39,660 nt of DNA from an uncultured Bacteroidota bacterium (GTDB taxonomy: Bacteria; Bacteroidota; Bacteroidia; Chitinophagales; LD1), in assembly GCA_937894725.1 (NCBI GenBank), contig CALAYL010000064.1, forward strand, positions 1-39,660. Direction: 5' to 3'. Below, one piece after another: positions 8,966-17,973 of this stretch. The notes under the pieces are model-generated. The model searched no databases and had not been told where the DNA came from. It saw only the letters and a list, made by a program, of their open reading frames with translations. Every line of letters starts with the position of its first letter. The first letter of the stretch is position 1. The translations under genes were made by a program, and so were the position numbers.

Positions 8966-10165
8966 ATGAAAATAGGTATTCTCCGCGAAGAAAAACACCC
9001 CAAGGATACACGGGTGCCTCTTACCCCCTCACAGTGTAGAGCAGTGAAAGAACGATTTGATAATGTAGAAGTAGTAGTGCAACCCTCGGAATATCGCTGT
9101 TTTACCAATGAAGAGTATAAATATCATGACATACAGCTAGTCGAAGATTTGAGTGATTGTGATATGCTTTTTGGCGTTAAAGAAGTTCCAAAGCACTTGT
9201 TGATAGAAGGCAAAAACTATACCTTCTTTTCGCACACTATCAAAAAGCAACCCCAAAACAAAAGCTTGCTTCAAGAGGTGTTGAAGCGCCAGATAACGCT
9301 TATTGATTATGAATGTATGGTGGATGAAAAACAAAATCGTATTATCGCTTTTGGAAGGTGGGCGGGCATCGTAGGTGCCTACCACGCTATTCGTATGATA
9401 GGCGCTCGCACTGGGCGATACAGACTTCGTCAGATGGTCGATTGTAAAAATTTTTCGGAGGCTCAAAAGGAATTTAAGAAGCTCGACTTGCCTGCTTTAA
9501 AAATTGTGCTTACGGGTACAGGACGAGTGAGCCAAGGCGCAGCTTTTTTGTTAGATACTATTGGCATCAAAAGAGTAGATCCCCATGTTTTTTGCTATAA
9601 AGAATTTGAGCAAATAGTCTATACTCAATTAGGTAGTAGGGATATGTATTTCAAAAAAGGGGAGGAGGAGTTTGATAGAGCGGATTTTCATGCCCATCCA
9701 GCTGAATATGAAAGTGCTTTTTATCCATTTACGAAAGTAGCCGATGTGATGATAAATGGCGTGTTTTGGCAGAAAAAAATTCCCGCTTTTTTCACCACCG
9801 AACAAATGAAGGAAAATGATTTTAAAATAAAATCTATAGCTGATATAACTTGTGATGTGGCTCCAGAATCCTCTATACCATCTACTATTTTTGCCTCTAC
9901 TATCGATGATCCTTACTATGGCTATAATCCTCTGACCGAACAACTTTGTCAAAGTTTTACGCCACAGTCTATAGATATGATGTCAATCGACAATTTGCCA
10001 AACGAGCTACCACGTGATGCTTCGGAAGATTTTGGCAATATGATTATTACCAGAGTGATACCTGAATTGCAAAAAGATAAAAGTAGAGTGATACATGATG
10101 CAACTATCGCTACCAAAGGTAGCCTCACTGCGAAGTTTGACTATCTCAAAGATTATGTTCAATAA
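8966..10165 (+). CDS. Saccharopine dehydrogenase-like / alanine dehydrogenase N-terminal domain oxidoreductase
   Basis: A 399-residue NAD(P)-dependent oxidoreductase of the AlaDH/PNT superfamily. The N-terminus MKIGILREEKHPKDTRVPLTP is the typical opening of alanine and saccharopine (LYS1-type) dehydrogenases; the FGRWAGIVGAY stretch and the Rossmann segment LTGTGRVSQGA also match. LYS1-type enzymes interconvert saccharopine with lysine and 2-oxoglutarate. Most Bacteroidota make lysine by the diaminopimelate route, so a catabolic or a different amino-acid role is possible. An ATG eight codons upstream (8942) is in frame, but the extra residues do not fit the family and would lie before the predicted transcript start. 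It appears to be a single-gene unit. Confidence 0.8.
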   Translation: MKIGILREEKHPKDTRVPLTPSQCRAVKERFDNVEVVVQPSEYRCFTNEEYKYHDIQLVEDLSDCDMLFGVKEVPKHLLIEGKNYTFFSHTIKKQPQNKSLLQEVLKRQITLIDYECMVDEKQNRIIAFGRWAGIVGAYHAIRMIGARTGRYRLRQMVDCKNFSEAQKEFKKLDLPALKIVLTGTGRVSQGAAFLLDTIGIKRVDPHVFCYKEFEQIVYTQLGSRDMYFKKGEEEFDRADFHAHPAEYESAFYPFTKVADVMINGVFWQKKIPAFFTTEQMKENDFKIKSIADITCDVAPESSIPSTIFASTIDDPYYGYNPLTEQLCQSFTPQSIDMMSIDNLPNELPRDASEDFGNMIITRVIPELQKDKSRVIHDATIATKGSLTAKFDYLKDYVQ

Positions 10166-10250
10166 ATAGAAATGTAGTTTTTGAACTAATTAGGTGACTA
10201 GTTTGTTAATAATAAAAAGAAATTTCTACGCATAAAATCAGTAGGAAATG

Positions 10251-10258
10251 TAAATTTG
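10251..10258 (+). promoter_or_regulatory. Putative -7 promoter element of the sdhCAB operon
   Basis: TAAATTTG is a perfect TAnnTTTG match 23 nt before the sdhC ATG. I see no convincing TTG box 17-19 nt further upstream, so the promoter may rely on the -7 element or on an activator. The gap 10166-10281 holds nothing else I can identify. Confidence 0.5.
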
Positions 10259-10281
10259 CCCTTGAATTAAAAAATCCACCA

Positions 10282-10983
10282 ATGACAACTCAGCCTAAAT
10301 CTACTTATTTTTTCAAGTCATCCATCGGCAAAAAGTTTGTGATGGGACTTACTGGATTGTTTCTGATAAGCTTCCTATTTGTACATGCTTTTATCAACTC
10401 AATGATATTTTTTGATAGCTTTTTTGAAGGTTATAAACAAGGTCAGTTGTTTAATGAGTATGCGCATTTCATGGGTACTAATATTCTCATTCGTATCATG
10501 GAAGTAGGTCTTTTTGGGGGGCTTTTAGTTCACGTTTTTGACGGCTTGATGCTATGGAAAGAAAACAATGCAGCTCGTCCTATAAAGTATGCCTATTCTA
10601 AACCAAATGCCAATTCAACATGGTATTCAAGAAGTATGGGGCTTTTAGGTACACTTTTACTTATGTTTTTGATTATCCATCTATATCATTTTTGGGTGCC
10701 TTCAAGATTTACAGGTTTAGCACAAAGTTCAGTACCTGGCGTACATGATTTGTATGCAGAAATGTTTAATGTATTTGCTCATCCTATAGTAGTAGTAGTC
10801 TATGTTTTGGCACAGGTGTCGCTTTCGTATCACTTACTTCATGGCTTCAAATCAGCTTTTCAAAGTTTAGGCTTAAATCATAAAAAATACAATCACTTAA
10901 TAGCAACGGCTGGTATAGCGTATGCTATTTTGATTCCTTTTATATTCGCCTTGATGCCGATTTTTATTTACCTGCGACATTAA
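10282..10983 (+). CDS. sdhC: Succinate dehydrogenase / fumarate reductase cytochrome b subunit
   Basis: A 233-residue membrane anchor of the single-subunit, type-B complex II (cytochrome b558 family). About five hydrophobic segments are visible, starting with MGLTGLFLISFLFVHAFINS, and His residues lie within or next to them (for example FVHAF, LLVHVFDG, IHLYHF, YHLLHGFKSA), which suit heme ligation. It moves electrons between the flavoprotein and FeS subunits and menaquinone. The order C-A-B with gaps of about 30 nt is standard for Bacteroidota. Whether the enzyme runs mainly as succinate dehydrogenase or fumarate reductase cannot be decided from sequence. Confidence 0.93.
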   Translation: MTTQPKSTYFFKSSIGKKFVMGLTGLFLISFLFVHAFINSMIFFDSFFEGYKQGQLFNEYAHFMGTNILIRIMEVGLFGGLLVHVFDGLMLWKENNAARPIKYAYSKPNANSTWYSRSMGLLGTLLLMFLIIHLYHFWVPSRFTGLAQSSVPGVHDLYAEMFNVFAHPIVVVVYVLAQVSLSYHLLHGFKSAFQSLGLNHKKYNHLIATAGIAYAILIPFIFALMPIFIYLRH

Positions 10984-11012
10984 TTTCTTTTTAATCTACA
11001 AAATATTCGATT

Positions 11013-12950
11013 ATGGCCATATTAGATAGCAAAATACCAGAGGGAAAAATAGACGAAAAATGGACTTTGTATAAGCAAAACGCCAAACTCGTAAACCCTG
11101 CTAATAAACGTAAAATTGAAGTAATAGTAATAGGCACAGGACTTGCTGGTGCTTCTGCTGCTGCATCACTTGCTGAGCTGGGTTATAAAGTGAAGACATT
11201 CTGTTTTCAAGATTCTCCTCGTAGAGCGCACTCTATCGCAGCTCAAGGAGGTATCAACTCTGCCAAAAACTATAAGAATGATGGCGATTCGGTGTATCGT
11301 CTTTTTTATGATACGGTAAAAGGAGGAGACTTCCGTTCTCGCGAAGCAAACGTACATCGTTTGGCTGAGGTATCGGTTAATATCATCGACCAATGTGTAG
11401 CACAAGGAGTGCCTTTTGCTCGTGAATACGGTGGTTTGCTAGATAATCGCTCATTCGGAGGTGCACAAGTGTCGCGTACTTTTTATGCTCGTGGACAAAC
11501 TGGTCAGCAGCTACTTTTAGGTGCTTACCAAGCCTTGGAGCGTCAGATTGGTTTGGGAAATGTAGAAATGTTTTCTCGTCATGAAATGGTAGAATTAGTG
11601 ACTATCGAGGGTAAAACACGCGGTATCATTGCCAAAGATTTAGTAACTGGCAAATTGGAACGTCACTTCGGTCATGCAGTATTGCTTTGTAGCGGAGGAT
11701 ACGGAAATGTATTTTTCCTATCTACAAACGCCATGGGCTCTAATGTAACGGCTGCTTGGAAAGCATATAAAAAAGGGGCTTATTTTGCTAATCCTTGTTA
11801 TACGCAAATTCATCCCACTTGTATTCCTGTATCGGGAGAGTATCAATCCAAGCTTACTTTGATGTCTGAATCATTGAGGAATGACGGCCGTGTATGGGTA
11901 CCAAAAAGTATTGAAGATGCGGTGGCTATCCGAGAAGGAAAGAAACGAGCAATCGATATTAAAGAAGAAGACAGAGACTACTATTTAGAGCGTAAATATC
12001 CCTCGTTTGGCAATCTATGTCCTAGAGATATAGCCTCTCGAGCTGCGAAAGAAGCATGTGATGAAGGTAGAGGAGTAGCAAAGTCAGGCTTAGCTGTGTT
12101 TTTAGATTTTGCAGATGCTATCAAACGACTAGGCATAGATGTGGTGAAAGCTCGCTACGGTGAACTTTTTCCGATGTATCAAAATATCACAAATGAAGAT
12201 CCACTGGCTATGCCAATGAAAATATATCCAGCGGTGCATTACACCATGGGAGGTATATGGGTGGACTATGAGTTGATGACGACAGTACCAGGCTTATACG
12301 CTTTGGGCGAAGCTAATTTCTCAGATCACGGAGCGAATAGACTTGGAGCCTCTGCATTGATGCAAGGTTTGGCCGATGGCTATTTTGTGATTCCATATAC
12401 TATCAGTAATTTCTTGTCGAGCGAAATATTTGTAAAGCCAGTGGACTTAAATCATCCTGCTTTTGAAGCAGCGGAAAACAGTGCCAAAGAGCGTATGCAC
12501 AAATTGATTAGCATCAATGGAAAACATACAGTAGATCATTTCCATAGAGAACTTGGAAAATTGATGTGGGAATACTGCGGTATGGCGCGAAATGCAGAAG
12601 GATTAACAAAAGGAATAGGATTAGTACAGCAATTGCGCAAAGCATTTTGGGCTGATGTAAAAGTGCCTGGCGAAGTCAATGATTTTAACCCTGAACTCGA
12701 TAAGGCAATGAGAGTAGCTGACTTTTTGGAACAAGGCGAATTGATGATGCGCGATGCGCTCAATAGAAATGAATCTTGTGGAGGTCACTTTAGAGAAGAG
12801 TATCAAGATGCAGGAGAGGCACTACGTAGAGATGATGAATACGCATATGTAGCAGCTTGGGAATACAAAGGCGATGATGTAGAGCCAGTACTTCACAAAG
12901 AAGAACTAAAATATGAAAACATCAAGATGCAGGTGCGCTCTTACAAATAA
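11013..12950 (+). CDS. sdhA: Succinate dehydrogenase / fumarate reductase flavoprotein subunit
   Basis: A 645-residue catalytic subunit of complex II that interconverts succinate and fumarate. The FAD-binding dinucleotide fold is at VIGTGLAGASAA (about residues 36-47), and the His of RRAHSIAAQGGIN is the usual site of covalent FAD attachment. The active-site HYTMGGIWVDYE and the GLYALGEANFSDHGANRLGA block (quoted here as landmark fragments) are intact. The Bacteroidota/epsilonproteobacterial type-B flavoprotein is of this length. It lies between sdhC and sdhB on the plus strand and shows no irregularity. Confidence 0.96.
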   Translation: MAILDSKIPEGKIDEKWTLYKQNAKLVNPANKRKIEVIVIGTGLAGASAAASLAELGYKVKTFCFQDSPRRAHSIAAQGGINSAKNYKNDGDSVYRLFYDTVKGGDFRSREANVHRLAEVSVNIIDQCVAQGVPFAREYGGLLDNRSFGGAQVSRTFYARGQTGQQLLLGAYQALERQIGLGNVEMFSRHEMVELVTIEGKTRGIIAKDLVTGKLERHFGHAVLLCSGGYGNVFFLSTNAMGSNVTAAWKAYKKGAYFANPCYTQIHPTCIPVSGEYQSKLTLMSESLRNDGRVWVPKSIEDAVAIREGKKRAIDIKEEDRDYYLERKYPSFGNLCPRDIASRAAKEACDEGRGVAKSGLAVFLDFADAIKRLGIDVVKARYGELFPMYQNITNEDPLAMPMKIYPAVHYTMGGIWVDYELMTTVPGLYALGEANFSDHGANRLGASALMQGLADGYFVIPYTISNFLSSEIFVKPVDLNHPAFEAAENSAKERMHKLISINGKHTVDHFHRELGKLMWEYCGMARNAEGLTKGIGLVQQLRKAFWADVKVPGEVNDFNPELDKAMRVADFLEQGELMMRDALNRNESCGGHFREEYQDAGEALRRDDEYAYVAAWEYKGDDVEPVLHKEELKYENIKMQVRSYK

Positions 12951-12979
12951 TTTTTAGCAAAACACAAACGAACATAACC

Positions 12980-13735
12980 ATGAAATTTAATCTTAAAGTT
13001 TGGAGACAAAAAAATCAGAAGACACCAGGTAAATTGGTGGATTACAAAATTGATAATATCAATGGCGATATGTCGTTTTTGGAGATGGTAGATGTACTCA
13101 ACAATGAGCTAATAGAAAAGGGTGAAGAACCTATCGCATTCGACCACGATTGCAGAGAGGGTATCTGCGGTATGTGTAGTATGTATATTGATGGTCGCCC
13201 ACACGGGCCTCACCATGGAGCTACTACTTGTCAGTTGTATATGCGTTCATTCAAAGATGGCGATACCGTACACGTGGAGCCTTGGAGAGCAGAAGCTTTC
13301 CCCGTTATCAAAGATTTAGTAGTAGATAGAACGGCATTTGATAGAATCATAGCAGCGGGTGGATTTGTAGGGGTGAGCACCGGTCAGGCTCAAGATGCAA
13401 ATAATATTGCTATTGATAAAAATTTGGCAGAATCTGCCATGGATGCAGCAGCTTGTATAGGCTGTGGAGCATGTGTAGCAAGTTGTAAAAATGCTTCTGC
13501 AATGCTATTTGTTTCTGCTAAAATATCGCACTTAGCTTTGTTGCCACAAGGTGAACCAGAACGAAATCGCAGAGCATTGGCTATGGTAGCACAAATGGAT
13601 GCCGAAGGTTTTGGTAATTGTACCAATACAGGTGCATGTGAGGTCGAGTGTCCTAAAGAAATCAAAATCACGAACATTGCTCGTCTCAATCGAGAGTATG
13701 TGAGCGCATCACTCGGCAGCGAAACAGAGATTTAA
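12980..13735 (+). CDS. sdhB: Succinate dehydrogenase / fumarate reductase iron-sulfur subunit
   Basis: A 251-residue electron-transfer subunit of complex II. The N-terminal ferredoxin-like part carries the [2Fe-2S] cysteines in DCREGICGMCSMY with the fourth in TTCQLY. The C-terminal part carries CIGCGACVASC and CTNTGACEVECPKEI for the [4Fe-4S] and [3Fe-4S] clusters. All cluster Cys appear to be present. It is the last gene of the operon and is followed within 25 nt by a strong terminator. Confidence 0.96.
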   Translation: MKFNLKVWRQKNQKTPGKLVDYKIDNINGDMSFLEMVDVLNNELIEKGEEPIAFDHDCREGICGMCSMYIDGRPHGPHHGATTCQLYMRSFKDGDTVHVEPWRAEAFPVIKDLVVDRTAFDRIIAAGGFVGVSTGQAQDANNIAIDKNLAESAMDAAACIGCGACVASCKNASAMLFVSAKISHLALLPQGEPERNRRALAMVAQMDAEGFGNCTNTGACEVECPKEIKITNIARLNREYVSASLGSETEI

Positions 13736-13756
13736 ACTCTTTATTTTATTTATATC

Positions 13757-13782
13757 AAGCCGACTTTAGTCGGCTTTTTTTA
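13757..13782 (+). terminator. Rho-independent terminator of the sdhCAB operon
   Basis: AAGCCGAC (13757-13764), loop TTTA and GTCGGCTT (13769-13776) form an 8-bp perfect stem, followed by a T run. It separates sdhB from rsmG. Confidence 0.9.
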
Positions 13783-13797
13783 TGTTATCTTTCGCCC

Positions 13798-14418
13798 ATG
13801 AAAATCATCGAAACCTACTTTCCAAATCTTTCTGAAAAGCAAGTCAAGCAGCTAGCTGCATTACAGGATTTATATACCGAATGGAATGAAAAAATAAATG
13901 TAGTATCTCGAAAGGATATTGAAAACCTATACGAGCGACATGTATTGCATTCGTTAGCTATCGCTAAATTTATTTCCTTTCAAGATGGCTCTAAAATCAT
14001 GGATTTGGGCTGTGGTGGTGGCTTTCCAGGAGTACCACTAGCTATATTCTTTCCTGAATGTAGATTTCATTTGGTCGATTCGATAGGCAAAAAACTTAAA
14101 GTCATTGAAGAGGTAAAACAAGCCATTGGATTAGAAAATGTATTTACGTTTCATAGTAGGGCAGAGCAAATGGAATATCAGTATGACTTTGTGGTGTCGA
14201 GAGCAGTAGCGCCAGCTACAGCGTTGATGCAGTGGAGCAAGGGCAAATATTTTCCTAAAAATAGACATAAGCTCTTGAATGGACTGATATGTCTCAAAGG
14301 AGGTGATTTGTCAGCCGAGTTGGCTCCCTTTCCCAAAGCAGAAAGTGTACCTTTGAGCAGCTACTTTAAAGAAGATTTTTTTGCAGATAAATCATTGGTG
14401 TATATAGCTCGCTATTGA
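13798..14418 (+). CDS. rsmG: 16S rRNA (guanine(527)-N7)-methyltransferase RsmG
   Basis: A 206-residue SAM-dependent methyltransferase that modifies G527 of 16S rRNA. The N-terminal helix with LYTEWNEKINVVSRKD and RHVLHSLAI, and the SAM-binding motif IMDLGCGGGFPGVPLA, are diagnostic for RsmG/GidB. The VVSRAVAP segment is also characteristic. The ATG is preceded by TATCTTTCG with only three bases between, so the mRNA may be leaderless. Its last 7 nt overlap the convergent TPR protein gene. It is not next to mnmG, its partner in many other phyla. Confidence 0.94.
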   Translation: MKIIETYFPNLSEKQVKQLAALQDLYTEWNEKINVVSRKDIENLYERHVLHSLAIAKFISFQDGSKIMDLGCGGGFPGVPLAIFFPECRFHLVDSIGKKLKVIEEVKQAIGLENVFTFHSRAEQMEYQYDFVVSRAVAPATALMQWSKGKYFPKNRHKLLNGLICLKGGDLSAELAPFPKAESVPLSSYFKEDFFADKSLVYIARY

Positions 14419-17165
14419 GTCGGTCGTAATCGATTTAGTTGATCTGCGTAAAGCTGCGTTTTAGGGTCGTTTTTTTCGGCATAAAGGGCGACTAGAGCAC
14501 TTACTATATCTGGTTGATTTGGATTGACCTGATTAGCTTTTTCAAAATAAAACAAGGCACTGTCTTTTTGTTGATTAGTGTAAAAAATCTTGCCTAAGTT
14601 GACATAAGGCTGATATGCAGTAGGAAAAATTTCTATGGCTTTATGGCTCGTGTTTATAGCAGATTTAACGTCATGGAGGCGGAAATATGCATAGCTAAGA
14701 TTAGCATACACAGCCAGTTTGTTAGGGTTGATTTTAAGCCCTTTTTCATAATACTCAGCTGCTTCTTTGGCTTGATCTCTGGTATCGAGTATTACGCCAA
14801 TATTAATGTATGGTTCAGCAAAATCTGGTTGCAATCGTATCGCCTCTTTAAACTCTGTTATGGCTTCCTCACTGCGATTGAGTTTCACCAGTGCGCGACC
14901 TAAGTCAAAATGACTATTTAAGAAATCTGGATAGATAGCTATCGACTTTTGATAGTGTTCACATGCTTTTTTAAGCAAAATATTTTGTGCAGCGGTGTCA
15001 GTAGATTGGTTGGCTTTGAGGACTAAATTTGTGCCTAATAGATTTTGTGCATAGCCAGACTTTTCGATATACTTTATGTCATTTTCAAAAAGCGTTAATC
15101 TATCTCTCCAATCGAAGTTTCGCGCTATAGTTGCTATGCTAAATGTTATTAAAAGTGCAGATATAGCAAGTTTTGAAGATGTAGGTATGGTTTTTATTCC
15201 GCTTACTTTTCGATTTGTCCATAAAAGAAAATAAGCAACCAAAAATGAAAATCCGATGCTTGGTATCAATAAATACCTATCGGCCATCATGCCCGCAAGC
15301 GGGTTTACAATGGGCAAAAACGATATAATAGCAATGAGATAGACAAAAATGCCCCAGCTGATTATCTGTTTTTTTCTAATAAAATAAAGACCTTGAAAGC
15401 TAAGTAATAGATGAAATGCGAATAGAAGCAAAGGGAGCGGAGTTAAAATGTATGTTTCTTGTATAATGCTATATCCATAATAAAATGCAAGTGGAAAGGG
15501 TGCGAAGAGTAGTTTTAAATAGCTACCTAAAATAGTCATGCTTGTGCCTAGTTTGATAGCAAATGGACTCATTTGCGTTACAGGTGTTTCGAGAAAATTG
15601 AGCGGTCGATTGACTGCTTCTATAATAGCTGGGGCGGCTATTTTATTGACTTGGTATAGTGCAGAAATTGATTCGATATGATGTGTCGGAAGAGAATAAT
15701 TTGGAAAAAAAGCAAAAGTGAAAACAATGAGTGAGATGCTGATAGGTAAAACATAAAAAAGTGATTTTTTTTGCTGTTTTAAAATTAAAATAGTGAACAC
15801 AATTAGTAAGAAATAGTCAAAAGATATAGGCTTATTTACGGCACTTTTGAAAGAGGCTATGGTCGCGATAGATAATCCCAATACCAGAAGAAAAGTTCTG
15901 ATTTTCTTAGGTATAAGGGGCAAAAATAGCAGTGCTGAAAAAATGATATAAATAATAAAGCGATTATAAAAATTGGTGTAAATACTTGCAGCTAAAACAA
16001 CTAATCCAAGCAATGCAAAGAATATGCGTTGTGAACCTTGCGATAAGAAACTAAGTAGAAATAGCATGACCAAAAGCAAATCGAAGAAAATAACAGCAAG
16101 AAGTCCACTTTGAGGTACTAGCAAAAAGCCGATTCCGATGATAAATGGTAGCATGAGAACTTTCCATTCCCAAATCGATATGAGCCAAAAAATCAACATG
16201 GAGATAAGTGCTAACTTCAGAAGAATAACGGCTCCCAAGAAATAACTTAAAAACACGATACATAATGTTATTAGAAAGGGAAAAAGAAAGATATGGTGTT
16301 GCACCTTTTTGCATCTTTTGGTGTCGAATGTAGTATCAAAATCGGCAAAATTGGCTTTTATCTTGCTGGGTAGTGCATATAGAAATTGATTTAATTTATG
16401 TATATTGAGGTGACTGTTTTTGATTAGCCAAAAAAGTGGAGAAACACCCACTATGGCTATTATAAACACAAGTCTGGAGACAAGTTCAGAGATATTTGAT
16501 AGGTAAATAAATGGTGAGGCTAACGCTAAAGAAAGCACTAAAACTTTTGTCAGTGAAACAGACCTAAACAAGATAATGCTAAGCGGGATTAAGACGGCAA
16601 ATGAGGTAATACTGAGTTTGCTCAAGAGCCCAAGAGTGAAGAGGGAAAAGCTGAGTAGGAGCGCGGTGGTCTTTTTTTTGTCAATCCATTTTAATGCAAA
16701 CAACATACTGCCCAATGCGCCTAGGAGTGCAAGCAATTCATCTCTATTTTTGATGCTTGCTACCACTTCTGTGTGGGTAGGATGCACGGCAAATAGCAAA
16801 CACGCGACAAAACTCAAAGTCCTAAATTCAATGCCCAGCAGTGCATTTAGGCAACTAAATAAAAGCATACACAAAAGTCCGTATAGCAATACATTTATAG
16901 CGTGACTTATATGTGGGTTTTCTTCAAAAATGGAATGCTCAAGGGCGAATGAGGCCAACACAACTGGTCTGTATTCATAGCTATACCCCTGCGCATCTTT
17001 ATAATAGGGCTGAGTAAAAATATCGCCCAATGCGGAAATGCCTTTTGAGGTGAAAACGTGATTTTGCGTTACGAGTTCGTCATCAAGATTGTAATCATTG
17101 GGTATCGCATTGAGATATATAGCAGTACTTACTAAAAAAATAATGAATAAATGGAGATGGCGCAT
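14412..17165 (-). CDS. Polytopic membrane protein with C-terminal TPR repeats (GT-C glycosyltransferase-like, TMTC-like layout)
   Basis: About 917 residues: many hydrophobic helices over roughly the first 690, then about five tetratricopeptide repeats to the C-terminus (for example YPDFLNSHFDLGRALVKLNR, LQPDFAEPYINIG). After the first helix comes the acidic loop NAIPNDYNLDDELV, and the later EYRPVVLASFALEH resembles GT-C enzymes that take sugars from lipid-phosphate donors, including the TMTC O-mannosyltransferases. A donor, acceptor or activity cannot be shown from sequence. I start at ATG 17165 (MRHLHLF); an in-frame TTG at 17240 would add a 25-residue basic tail. The middle (about 230-480) is very hydrophobic and less family-like. 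It overlaps rsmG by 7 nt. Confidence 0.7.
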   Translation of the reverse strand: MRHLHLFIIFLVSTAIYLNAIPNDYNLDDELVTQNHVFTSKGISALGDIFTQPYYKDAQGYSYEYRPVVLASFALEHSIFEENPHISHAINVLLYGLLCMLLFSCLNALLGIEFRTLSFVACLLFAVHPTHTEVVASIKNRDELLALLGALGSMLFALKWIDKKKTTALLLSFSLFTLGLLSKLSITSFAVLIPLSIILFRSVSLTKVLVLSLALASPFIYLSNISELVSRLVFIIAIVGVSPLFWLIKNSHLNIHKLNQFLYALPSKIKANFADFDTTFDTKRCKKVQHHIFLFPFLITLCIVFLSYFLGAVILLKLALISMLIFWLISIWEWKVLMLPFIIGIGFLLVPQSGLLAVIFFDLLLVMLFLLSFLSQGSQRIFFALLGLVVLAASIYTNFYNRFIIYIIFSALLFLPLIPKKIRTFLLVLGLSIATIASFKSAVNKPISFDYFLLIVFTILILKQQKKSLFYVLPISISLIVFTFAFFPNYSLPTHHIESISALYQVNKIAAPAIIEAVNRPLNFLETPVTQMSPFAIKLGTSMTILGSYLKLLFAPFPLAFYYGYSIIQETYILTPLPLLLFAFHLLLSFQGLYFIRKKQIISWGIFVYLIAIISFLPIVNPLAGMMADRYLLIPSIGFSFLVAYFLLWTNRKVSGIKTIPTSSKLAISALLITFSIATIARNFDWRDRLTLFENDIKYIEKSGYAQNLLGTNLVLKANQSTDTAAQNILLKKACEHYQKSIAIYPDFLNSHFDLGRALVKLNRSEEAITEFKEAIRLQPDFAEPYINIGVILDTRDQAKEAAEYYEKGLKINPNKLAVYANLSYAYFRLHDVKSAINTSHKAIEIFPTAYQPYVNLGKIFYTNQQKDSALFYFEKANQVNPNQPDIVSALVALYAEKNDPKTQLYADQLNRLRPTQ

Positions 17166-17416
17166 ATAGTATGGAGTAGAAAGTTCGCTTTTTAAAGAAT
17201 TACTTCTTTTAACACTACTATTTGCCTGTTTTTTTTTCAATTAGCTAAAATGGTTTTGAAGATAATTTTCGTCTAATTTAAGCATTTATGGCAAAGTGCG
17301 AACTTTAGAGTATAGATACATATACCGTAAATTCTTACTTTCATAGACTTGTAAAAAATAATCTGCATAGATGTTTTGTTATTCTGCGAAAACTGTTATC
17401 ATTGCATTCCAATTTT

Positions 17417-17490
17417 GGATCGGTAGTTCAGTTGGTTAGAATGCTGCCCTGTCACGGCAGAGGTCGCGGGTTCGAGTCCCGTCCGATCCG
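17417..17490 (+). tRNA. tRNA-Asp (anticodon GTC)
   Basis: The acceptor stem GGATCGG (17417-17423) pairs with CCGATCC (17483-17489), with discriminator G at 17490. The anticodon stem CTGCC/GGCAG encloses loop CTGTCAC, giving anticodon GTC at 17451-17453. The T arm reads GCGGG-TTCGAGT-CCCGT. CCA is not encoded. A hairpin terminator follows directly. Confidence 0.97.
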
Positions 17491-17491
17491 C

Positions 17492-17521
17492 AAAAACGCT
17501 CACAATTTGTGAGCGTTTTTT
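17492..17521 (+). terminator. Terminator behind tRNA-Asp
   Basis: AAAAACGCTCACA and TGTGAGCGTTTTT form a strong stem with a three-base loop, and the T run continues past 17520. It ends the tRNA transcript. Confidence 0.85.
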
Positions 17522-17940
17522 GTTTTCGCCATGGATAGATACTAAGTTTACATATTACAAAGTGAACTTGACGGCAGTTACTACAAAGGGTTTTCTGAAA
17601 ACCCTACACAGCGACTTATCCATCACAATAATTTAGAGAATAGATACACCTCAGCAAAAATGCCCTGAAAATTAGTTTTCATTCGAGTGTTTACACTAAA
17701 AAGGAAGCACTCATTCATGAAAAAGTACTTAAGAAATATGCACATGCTCAAATTCAACTGCTTATTTTATCACAAAAATCTACTTATCAACTTGTAAGGA
17801 ATGCAAATCTGTCATCCCCACATAAACGCTCAACGAAAGTTGGGAATTACTTATTTTAAATAATGTCATGTTTGTTTTAATCGTATCACCATATAGTTAC
17901 CTACTCATTGAACCTTTCTCGCCCTTTATTTATTTCTATT
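17522..17940. other. Gene-free stretch before the penicillin acylase gene
   Basis: About 400 nt with no convincing coding frame. A perfect 8-bp hairpin without a T run, AGGGTTTT-CTG-AAAACCCT, lies at 17587-17605. A 26-codon frame at 17717-17797 has no support. The last part, from 17943, holds the promoter of the next gene. Confidence 0.5.
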
Positions 17941-17942
17941 AC

Positions 17943-17969
17943 TTGGATTCGTTTCATTTTCTACTTTCG
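17943..17969 (+). promoter_or_regulatory. Putative promoter of the penicillin-acylase gene
   Basis: TTG at 17943-17945 and TACTTTCG at 17962-17969 lie 16 nt apart; the ATG follows only 4 nt later. This supports the start at 17974 and suggests a leaderless or nearly leaderless mRNA. Confidence 0.5.
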
Positions 17970-17973
17970 ATAC

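Noticed and set aside
17587..17605. Hairpin as a terminator
   Set aside because: The stem is perfect, but no T tract follows on either strand and the true tRNA terminator is already at 17492-17521.
17717..17797. 26-codon frame beginning MKKYLRNMHM
   Set aside because: It is short, has no recognisable motif, promoter or neighbour that would couple it, and the region is AT-rich enough for this by chance.
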